Notes under the pieces: generated by a model | Told to the model about the DNA's origin: nothing | Seen by the model: the letters and a program-made list of their open reading frames with translations, nothing else | The model's database searches: none | Assembly (NCBI RefSeq): GCF_000973725.1 | Contig: NZ_CP009621.1 | Coordinates: 3,589,001-3,653,000, forward strand | From: Pontibacter korlensis | GTDB taxonomy: Bacteria > Bacteroidota > Bacteroidia > Cytophagales > Hymenobacteraceae | Direction: 5' to 3' | DNA length: 64,000 nt | Position numbers and translations under genes: made by a program | In this document: in pieces, positions 58,082 through 64,000 of the stretch | Layout: every line of letters begins with the position of its first letter | Numbering within the stretch: position 1 is the stretch's first letter

Positions 58082-58604
58082 GCGCGATCAAAACTGTCAG
58101 TGTCGGGGCAACTGTTTATACTAGAGGATAGGCAAGTCTGGTCCCTACTTATCATAAAGGAGCACATGGGCTATAAAAAAGAAAAGGCCCTCGGGATGAG
58201 GAGCCTTTCTTTTATGATCAGTTTTTAAGAAAACTTTTCAACTTTTAGCCGTGCTTTTATACGCAGGCACCTACAGTTGGGTTATGATAAGCCGGATAGA
58301 TAGTGTAGTTTTTTTGAAGTCCCGATAACGGCAGGTTTGTTCAACAGGATCCGTCTGTGCCTGCACGTTGCGAATCGTTACTCTGGCATTATTAGCGTTC
58401 GCTGCCGGTATCAAAGGTGCGGTTGATGCACTTATCACTGCGCTTTCCCATTTCCGGAGTTGGAGAAGTAACCTGTTCCCTGTTTCTGCAGATTTACCTT
58501 GATTTCTTTACCGGGTTTTCTGCCTCCAACAGGGGCAGTTTTAGGAGTCTCTGCGCCTAATCAGGTGGAGGGAAGATGCATATTGCTTTTTTATAGTTTC
58601 TCAT
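58082..58604. other. intergenic, no gene recognised
   Basis: About 520 bases. A hairpin AAAAGGCCCTC...GAGGAGCCTTTCTTTT at about 58182-58213 with a T-rich tail is a possible terminator. No coding frame accepted. Confidence 0.45.
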
Positions 58605-59290
58605 CTAGCCCAATCTGCTCCGGTACTCACTTGGTGTAACACCCAATATCTTTTTCACATAGCGGGAAAAAAACGAACGGCTGCTAAATTCCATCTCATC
58701 GGCAATCTCGGAAATAGTGAGGTTTCTGTTTTGCAGATGGATGATGATGCGCTCCTTGGCGAAACGCTGAACCCATCCGGAAGCTGTGATACCGGATGTC
58801 TTTTTACAAATATGGTTAAGGTATTTTGGAGTGATGTTCAATTGGTTGCTGTAAAACTGTACCTCACGCTCCGTCAAGCAATGCTCCTGTGCCAGTTGCA
58901 TGAACCGCTCGTACAAGGTTCCGGTTTGCAGGGTGTGTTTCCGCCTTTCATACTCGTTGGCAAAGAGGTGCCACATGTCGAGAATAAACAGTTTCATCTG
59001 CAAGCTGAGGGCCTCGTTGTAAAAGCGATGGTCGGTTTCCAAAGCGCGATCACTCAGCCACTTAAAGTTCGAAAGGATTCTTTGCCTGTCATTTTTTCCA
59101 TGCAGCTTTTTGACCGGATAAGCCCTGGAATGCAGCAGGGCATTGATACTCCAGCCCTGGTCAGGCAAGTTGTTGTTCAAAAAATCTTTTTCCACCAGCA
59201 ATGCTGTTGCTTTGAAGCCTTTTCAAAGCTGCAAACCTGAAAGCCTGCTCTCGGCAAACCAAAATAGAAACTGCCCTCTTTTGCATTCCA
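58605..59290 (-). pseudogene. AraC-family regulator, frameshifted and N-terminally truncated
   Basis: The minus-strand frame ending at 58605 carries a full AraC DNA-binding domain (LTISEIADEMEFSSRSFFSR, then GVTPSEYRSRLG) and part of a ligand domain. The frame is open only back to about 59225, where it meets a stop; the homology seems to continue in another frame (EGSFYFGLP..GFQVCSFEK), implying a one-base frameshift in the A-rich stretch near 59220. Upstream of about 59290 the rest of the N-terminal domain is missing, replaced by the cupin gene on the other strand. Translation from TTG 59201 (198 residues) is possible but unlikely to be the native form. Confidence 0.65.
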
Positions 59291-59327
59291 TCTGCTGGTC
59301 ATTGAACATAAACCTGATGCTTCCACG

Positions 59328-59801
59328 ATGACAGCCCTTGTTCTCTGCAGCCTGCTAATCACAGGTTGTCAAGAACAAGCGGACCGGCAGGCAACTGCAG
59401 CAGCAGATATGCAAACCATCTTTCCAAAAGGGGAAAAAGGATCCTCGGAGTATTTCACGGGCAATGCTTATAACCACGGCCTGGTTCCTGCGGACTCCAC
59501 CTATGCTACGCTGGTAGGAAACGTATACTTCGAGCCCGGCGCCAGTAGCAACTGGCACAGGCATCCGGCCGGACAGATCCTCATCATCACAGACGGCATG
59601 GGGTACCACCAGATAAAAGGGCAGGCCCGGCAAACGATGAGAAAGGGAGATGTCATTCAGTGCCCGCCCAACACGGTTCATTGGCACGGGGCAAGCCCGG
59701 ACACAGGCTTACAGCAGCTGTACATCATTCCCAATACAGAGAAGGGTATTGTAGAATGGATGGAGCCTGTAGCAGATGAAGCATACCATGGTGCGGGATA
59801 A
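59328..59801 (+). CDS. cupin domain lipoprotein
   Basis: A 157-residue cupin with a short lipoprotein signal (LVLCSLLITGC, Cys at residue 14). The single cupin barrel carries the metal-binding motif pair: N-W-H-R-H-P-A-G-Q-x(3)-I (NWHRHPAGQILIITDG) and P-P-N-T-V-H-W-H-G. Such small cupins in oxidoreductase clusters are often called carboxymuconolactone-associated or mandelonitrile-lyase-like; the activity is uncertain. It precedes the alcohol dehydrogenase by 74 bases. A related cupin lies broken at 61768. Confidence 0.75.
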   Translation: MTALVLCSLLITGCQEQADRQATAAADMQTIFPKGEKGSSEYFTGNAYNHGLVPADSTYATLVGNVYFEPGASSNWHRHPAGQILIITDGMGYHQIKGQARQTMRKGDVIQCPPNTVHWHGASPDTGLQQLYIIPNTEKGIVEWMEPVADEAYHGAG

Positions 59802-59875
59802 CTTGCTGGCGGGATAACAGTATTGTATACAAAGCAGATGGCTATCTCTTTTAAAACTAAAACACAGAATTAATT

Positions 59876-61000
59876 ATGGAAAAGGTAAAAGCAACAGCAG
59901 AGGGAGCAGTTCCTGTGAAAGCGAAAGAAGTGAAAGCGTTCGGTACGGAAGCAGCCGATGCAGCCCTAGAGCAACTGAACATCCAGAGAAGAAACCCCAC
60001 GCCACACGATGTAGAGATCGAGATATTGTATTGCGGCGTTTGCCACTCCGACCTCCACACAGCCAGAAACGAGTGGCACAGCACGGTCTATCCATGCGTA
60101 CCCGGTCACGAGATTGTGGGCAGGGTGACAAGGGTCGGCAGCCATGTCACTAAATTCAAGGAAGGAGATTTGGCAGCGGTAGGCTGTATGGTGGATAGTT
60201 GCCATGAATGTGACTATTGCAACGAGGGCCTGGAGCAGTATTGTGCAGAAGGCAATACCGGCACCTATAACTCGCCTGATACACACCTGGGCACGCACAC
60301 CTTTGGCGGCTACTCCGAGAGCATTGTGGTGAATGAAGGCTTTGTGCTGCGGGTACCCGACAACCTGGACCTGGCAGCTACTGCGCCGCTCCTATGTGCC
60401 GGCATCACCACGTATTCGCCGCTGAAGAAATGGAACGTTGGCCCCGGCCAGAAAGTAGGGGTTGTTGGTTTGGGTGGTTTGGGGCACATGGCGGTGAAGA
60501 TTGCCAAGGCCATGGGAGCAGATGTGATCGTGTTTACCACCTCCCCGTCCAAGGTGGAGGATGCCAAGCGCCTCGGTGCCGATGATGTGGTGCTGTCGAA
60601 AGACGCAGACCAAATGGCAAGGTATGCCGGCAAGCTGCACTTTGTGCTGGACGCTGTTTCGGCTCAGCACGACATCAATGCCTACCTGAACCTGCTGCGG
60701 GTAGACGGATCCTTGGTGCTGGTAGGCGCTCCGGAGCAACCGCTTCCGGTGGCGGCATTTAGCCTCATTCCTTTCCGTAGAAGCTTTGCCGGTTCCATGA
60801 TCGGCGGCATAGCCGAAACCCAGGAGATGCTTGACTTCTGCGGCAAGCACAACATCGTATCAGACATCGAGATGATCGACATGCAGCAGATCAACGAAGC
60901 CTACGAGCGTTTACTGAAAGGGGATGTCAAGTACAGGTTTGTGATTGACATGGCCTCGCTGAAAAATAAAGACGCCAGACCGTCACATCAGGAAAGCTGA
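59876..61000 (+). CDS. zinc-dependent alcohol dehydrogenase (YahK/cinnamyl type)
   Basis: A 374-residue medium-chain dehydrogenase. The catalytic zinc ligands are in CGVCHSDLH and GHEIVG; the structural zinc site has four cysteines (CHECDYCNEGLEQYC). The NADP(H) Rossmann motif is VGLGGLGHMAVK near residue 198. This layout matches NADPH-dependent aldehyde reductases such as E. coli YahK. It reduces a range of aldehydes to alcohols. The N-terminal 20 residues are longer than usual. The SDR gene starts 27 bases later, so the pair is likely an operon. Confidence 0.9.
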   Translation: MEKVKATAEGAVPVKAKEVKAFGTEAADAALEQLNIQRRNPTPHDVEIEILYCGVCHSDLHTARNEWHSTVYPCVPGHEIVGRVTRVGSHVTKFKEGDLAAVGCMVDSCHECDYCNEGLEQYCAEGNTGTYNSPDTHLGTHTFGGYSESIVVNEGFVLRVPDNLDLAATAPLLCAGITTYSPLKKWNVGPGQKVGVVGLGGLGHMAVKIAKAMGADVIVFTTSPSKVEDAKRLGADDVVLSKDADQMARYAGKLHFVLDAVSAQHDINAYLNLLRVDGSLVLVGAPEQPLPVAAFSLIPFRRSFAGSMIGGIAETQEMLDFCGKHNIVSDIEMIDMQQINEAYERLLKGDVKYRFVIDMASLKNKDARPSHQES

Positions 61001-61027
61001 TTGAGAAACGCTAACAGGTAAGGTGAA

Positions 61028-61762
61028 ATGGCAAGGATATTTATCACAGGATCGGCCGATGGCTTGGGGCAGCTGGCTGCGAAAGAGCTGCTTGTGCAGG
61101 GGCACAGGGTGGTGTTGCATGCACGCAATGCCGCGCGCGGGCGTGATGCGATAAACCAGAATCCGGGAGCGGAAGCCGTTGTAACAGGCGATTTGTCAGG
61201 CATGGAAGAAACCAAGCATTTAGCTTCTGAGGTGAATGGCTTGGGTGCCTTTGATGCCGTGGTGCATAACGCAGGCGTTTACCAGGCCCCGGCAAAGCGA
61301 ATCTTAGCGGTCAACACCTTAGCACCCTATATCCTTACCTGCCTAATTCAAAAGCCAAAGCGTCTGATCTACCTGAGCTCGGACATGCATTTAAACGGGC
61401 AGTTGAAGCTTGAAAACTTTACAGGTGATCGTAGTCGCATTACCTACTCCGATTCGAAGCTGCATCTGCAGGCCCTTTGCATGGCCGTAGCACGGAAATG
61501 GCCGGAGGTGTATGCGAATGCGGTTGATCCGGGCTGGGTTCCTACAAAGATGGGCGGGAGCGGAGCGCCGGGCGATCTGCAAAAAGGGTATGAAACGCAG
61601 GTGTGGCTTGCTGCCAGCAACGACGAAAAGGCAAATGTAAGCGGGCGTTACTTCTTTCACCAGAAAGAGGGACACCATAGCCCTGATGCAGATGATGTGG
61701 GCCTGCAGGAGCGATTATTGAATATGTGCAAAGAACTGACGGGTGTTTCTTTTCCTCAATAG
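61028..61762 (+). CDS. SDR family oxidoreductase
   Basis: A 244-residue short-chain dehydrogenase. The cofactor loop is TGSADGLGQLA (T-G-x-x-x-G-x-G) near residue 6, the central N-A-G-V motif is present (VVHNAGVYQA), and the catalytic pair is Tyr-x3-Lys (YSDSK) near residue 139-143. Substrate unknown. It lies between the alcohol dehydrogenase and a cupin remnant. Confidence 0.85.
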   Translation: MARIFITGSADGLGQLAAKELLVQGHRVVLHARNAARGRDAINQNPGAEAVVTGDLSGMEETKHLASEVNGLGAFDAVVHNAGVYQAPAKRILAVNTLAPYILTCLIQKPKRLIYLSSDMHLNGQLKLENFTGDRSRITYSDSKLHLQALCMAVARKWPEVYANAVDPGWVPTKMGGSGAPGDLQKGYETQVWLAASNDEKANVSGRYFFHQKEGHHSPDADDVGLQERLLNMCKELTGVSFPQ

Positions 61763-61767
61763 CCCCT

Positions 61768-62024
61768 ACCTTTGAGCCGGGAGCATGAGGCATCCAATCT
61801 GGCAGAACCTAGTCATCACAAGCGGTTGTGGCAAGGTGCAGAGAAAGGGCGAGCCTATTGAGGAAGTCTACCCGGATGACGTAGTCTGTTTGAAACCGAT
61901 TGAAAAACACCGGCACGGTGCTGTCCCGACAGACGGTATGACGCATATCGCCATACAGGAAAACCTGAACTGCAAAGTAGTGGATTGGAGGGAGAAAGTA
62001 ACGGGTGATCGATATCAGGAGTAG
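61768..62024 (+). pseudogene. cupin domain remnant
   Basis: The frame from ATG 61785 encodes 79 residues corresponding to the second half of a small cupin (LVITSGCGKVQRKGEPIEEV, then KPIEKHRHGAVPTDGMTHIA). Directly upstream, in another frame, is TFEPGA, the usual residues just before the first metal-binding motif. The histidine pair between these two pieces (H-x-H-P-x-G) is deleted with a frame change. The gene is therefore an internally deleted, N-truncated relic. It begins six bases after the SDR stop and may be translated as a fragment. Confidence 0.6.
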
Positions 62025-62115
62025 CCCATCCTAGTTTGAGTCTATACTTTTGAGTGGATGGACGAGGAGAGTTATGCTGCAAGAAATCAACCTAAGCGAT
62101 AAATTGTCGAACCCC

Positions 62116-62148
62116 AAAAGCCGCTCCATTTGATGTGGAGCGGCTTTT
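62116..62148 (+). terminator. terminator after the dehydrogenase operon
   Basis: AAAAGCCGCTCCA / TGGAGCGGCTTTT, 13-bp perfect stem with a seven-base loop and T-run (TTTTTTG). It is about 90 bases past the cupin remnant. Confidence 0.9.
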
Positions 62149-62156
62149 TTGCTGTA

Positions 62157-62240
62157 GTAGACCGAAGGCTTGAATTATCGAACCATATCCACAAAGACGT
62201 AATGGCTGTGAACAAGTATCTGCAGGTGGGAGAGGCAATA
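62157..62240 (+). repeat. dispersed repeat, copy C
   Basis: GTAGACCGAAGGCTTGAATT-ATCGAACC then CCACAAAGAC and TATCTGCAG, the best preserved of three copies. It follows a terminator hairpin as copy A follows one on its left (AAAAGCCGCTCC shared). Its frame can be read as ELSNHIHKDVMAVNKYL before a stop, suggesting it derives from the end of a gene. Remainder of the 62025-62342 gap holds no gene I recognise. Confidence 0.65.
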
Positions 62241-62342
62241 AACACCCCTTAAATTAGATTTGGCAATGAGTTCCGAAGATTTGGAAAAAGATATGAAAAT
62301 GCAGCGGCCCATCTTTGCAGTGCAAACTTTAATATCAGAAAC

Positions 62343-63182
62343 ATGGAAACTAAAAAAGTCTGGTTGGTAACCGGAGCATCAAAAGGTTTAGGCCTGACGC
62401 TTGTTCTAAAATTACTCGCAAACAATTATCAGGTAGCCGCCACTTCCAGAACAGTGAATGCCTTAAAAGAGAAAGTCCCAGACCATCTGGAAAACTTTTT
62501 TCCGCTGGAAATGGATGTCACCAACAGCGACAATGTGAAAAATGCCATTGACTCCGTCATAGCCCGCTTCGGTAAGATAGATATAGTGGTAAATAATGCC
62601 GGGTTCAGCCAGATTGGAACACTGGAGGAACTGACAGACGAAGAAGTAAAGAACAACTTCAGTGTGAATGTGTTCGGCACCTTGAATGTTATTAGAAATG
62701 TGGCAAAGTACCTTCGCCAACAAAGGTCCGGTCACATCTTCAATATTGCCTCGATCGGGGGGTACATCGGCAGTTTTCCGGGATTCGGTGTTTATTGTTC
62801 TACCAAATTTGCCGTTGCGGGCTTCACCGAAGCCTTGTCCGAAGAAATGAGGGCATTCAACGTCAATACCACTTTGGTATACCCCGGCTATTTTAGAACT
62901 GGTTTTTTATCTCAGGGCTCTGTGAAAACCCCTGCTACACCTATTGCCGATTATGTAGCCGCAAGGCAAATGGAAAAGGCCCATCTAAATGAGATTAACG
63001 GAAATCAACCCAATGATCCAGAGAAAGCAGCAGAAGTTTTGATTACTTTGAGCAAACATGATAATCCGCCGGTGCACTTCTTCATGGGGGAGGATGCCTA
63101 CCAGTATGCAAACCTGAAGATTGCAGCTATCCAGGAAAACATGGAGAAGGACAAGGCATTGGCGACTTCAACAGGATTCTAG
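62343..63182 (+). CDS. SDR family oxidoreductase
   Basis: A 279-residue classical short-chain dehydrogenase. Features are the cofactor motif TGASKGLG (T-G-x3-G-x-G), NNAGFS near residue 85, and catalytic Ser, Tyr and Lys (IASIGG and YCSTK at about 153-157). Subgroup appearance is that of the YbbO/retinol-dehydrogenase-like SDRs. Ten bases separate it from the next gene, so it starts a unit with the Atu4866 protein and the AraC regulator. Confidence 0.9.
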   Translation: METKKVWLVTGASKGLGLTLVLKLLANNYQVAATSRTVNALKEKVPDHLENFFPLEMDVTNSDNVKNAIDSVIARFGKIDIVVNNAGFSQIGTLEELTDEEVKNNFSVNVFGTLNVIRNVAKYLRQQRSGHIFNIASIGGYIGSFPGFGVYCSTKFAVAGFTEALSEEMRAFNVNTTLVYPGYFRTGFLSQGSVKTPATPIADYVAARQMEKAHLNEINGNQPNDPEKAAEVLITLSKHDNPPVHFFMGEDAYQYANLKIAAIQENMEKDKALATSTGF

Positions 63183-63191
63183 AGCAAAGCC

Positions 63192-63470
63192 ATGAAAGCT
63201 ACAATAACGGCCGAAACAGAAAAATACATCGGCATGTGGGTAACCGAAGACGGCTACATCCGCCACGAGCTTTTACCTGACAACCGCTATGACGAAGCCA
63301 GAGGCAGCCGGCAAAGCGCTTACCAGGGCAGTTACAAAGTTACAGGGAACCGTATCGACTATAAGGACGATACTGGCTTTACGGCCGACGGGGAGTTTAG
63401 GGAAGGGGTACTGTACCACGCCGGAATGGTTCTGCACAAAGAGGCCCAGCCAAAAAATGCACAGGAATGA
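63192..63470 (+). CDS. Atu4866 domain protein
   Basis: A 92-residue protein matching the Atu4866 family over its whole length (YIGMWVTEDGYIRHELLPDN and YDEARG, then YKDDTGFTADGEF). These small beta-rich proteins occur next to SDRs and AraC regulators in many bacteria and resemble lipocalin-like folds; function unknown. Its stop overlaps the AraC start by four bases (ATGA). Confidence 0.85.
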   Translation: MKATITAETEKYIGMWVTEDGYIRHELLPDNRYDEARGSRQSAYQGSYKVTGNRIDYKDDTGFTADGEFREGVLYHAGMVLHKEAQPKNAQE

Positions 63471-64000
63471 GAGATGTTTTTAGATTTGGCACCATCAGTG
63501 AGTTCCATAGGTTTGCCAACCTGCCCAAGCCGGAGCACCCGCTTGTGAGTATGATTGATTATAACCTGGTGCGTTATCCGGCAGACTGCAAGGAAATCCG
63601 GTGGGTACAGAGTTTTTACTCCATTGGGCTGAAGCGTAACGTAAGCCAAAGGTTTAACTACGGACAGCAGGAATATGATTTTGATGAAGGTGTTCTGGCT
63701 TTTGTGTCACCACAGCAAATACTTAGCATAGAGATAAACCAACAGGCAGTTGCTGATCCCTCGGGTTGGCTACTGCTTGTTCACCCTGATTTTCTGTGGA
63801 AAACGTCCCTTGCAAAAACTATCAGGAAATATGAGTTCTTCGGCTATTCAGTCAACGAGGCGCTTTTCCTTTCGGAAAAGGAGCAGGAGGTGATGGTTGA
63901 GATTCTAACGAATATACAGCGGGAATACCTGTCTAAGATAGATAAGTTTAGCCAAAGCATCATTGTCACTCAAATCGAGTTATTGCTCAATTACGCGGAA
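63467..64000 (+). CDS. AraC-family regulator, N-terminal part (3' end beyond window)
   Basis: ATG 63467 opens a frame that continues to the window end, 178 residues. The visible part is the ligand/dimerisation domain typical of AraC regulators near aldo/keto and SDR genes (MRDVFRFGTISEFHRFANLP, then LAFVSPQQILSIEINQQ and SGWLLLVHPDFLWKTSLAK). The DNA-binding domain must follow outside. It is translationally coupled to the Atu4866 gene and is the probable regulator of this SDR unit. Confidence 0.85.
   Translation, partial: MRDVFRFGTISEFHRFANLPKPEHPLVSMIDYNLVRYPADCKEIRWVQSFYSIGLKRNVSQRFNYGQQEYDFDEGVLAFVSPQQILSIEINQQAVADPSGWLLLVHPDFLWKTSLAKTIRKYEFFGYSVNEALFLSEKEQEVMVEILTNIQREYLSKIDKFSQSIIVTQIELLLNYAE

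Overview
The window reads as a chromosome segment of a Bacteroidota bacterium, most likely a Cytophagales/Hymenobacteraceae member such as Pontibacter. Supporting signs are the promoter style (TTTG and TAnnTTTG boxes), weak ribosome binding sites, a CarboxypepD_reg/vWA surface protein beside a sigma/anti-sigma pair, a sphingolipid pathway, a group III truncated globin, and many short orphan genes. The genus is an inference; no rRNA or tRNA is visible.

Layout. 1-8.6 kb: anti-sigma factor (cut by the window edge), ECF-type sigma factor, vWA protein, MFS exporter, PAP2 phosphatase, orphan LytTR protein, a GNAT pseudogene with two in-frame nonsense codons, aldehyde dehydrogenase and a serine-acetyltransferase-like enzyme. 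8.7-12.2 kb: a TnpB-like transposase remnant, a lipoprotein, and an IS1182-family element with clear terminal inverted repeats and a frameshifted transposase. 12.2-18.4 kb: GAF protein, a hybrid-free histidine kinase with seven PAS domains, and an MscS-type channel.

18.7-30.4 kb is the most coherent region: a TetR regulator followed by serine palmitoyltransferase, a GNAT acyltransferase, an NAD-dependent reductase, myo-inositol-phosphate synthase, a PgpA-like phosphatase, a GtrA membrane protein, a CDP-alcohol phosphatidyltransferase, a DUF4833 protein, a fatty acid hydroxylase and a PAP2-type lipid transferase. Together they can make ceramide, hydroxylate it and add an inositol phosphate head group. 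A 26-bp operator (TTRGAC-N14-RGTCTA) occurs three times: over the tetR promoter, before the spt operon, and before a following metallophosphoesterase/outer-membrane protein/HAD unit. This suggests one TetR-controlled sphingolipid regulon with several uncharacterised members.

30.8-45.8 kb: ABC-F protein, truncated globin, methyltransferase, alpha/beta hydrolase, H-NOX nitric oxide sensor, fatty acid desaturase, aldo/keto reductase, and an orphan block with a cobalamin-type radical SAM protein and several small unknown genes. The block is bounded by two nearly identical cold-shock genes in inverted orientation that share an identical 52-nt leader containing a hairpin.

46-50 kb: a kaiC-kaiB pair without kaiA, in which the usual Ser-Thr phosphorylation pair of KaiC is Ser-Pro, next to two paralogous AraC regulators. 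50.2-57.4 kb: a complete thiamine operon (thiS-thiC-tenI/thiE-like-thiD-thiE-thiG-thiH-thiF) under a TPP riboswitch. 57.6-64 kb: an oxidoreductase region (AraC remnant, cupin, alcohol dehydrogenase, SDRs, cupin remnant, Atu4866 protein, AraC regulator cut by the window end). A degenerate repeat occurs three times in the same orientation (50.1, 57.66 and 62.16 kb), flanking the thiamine operon and the oxidoreductase block.
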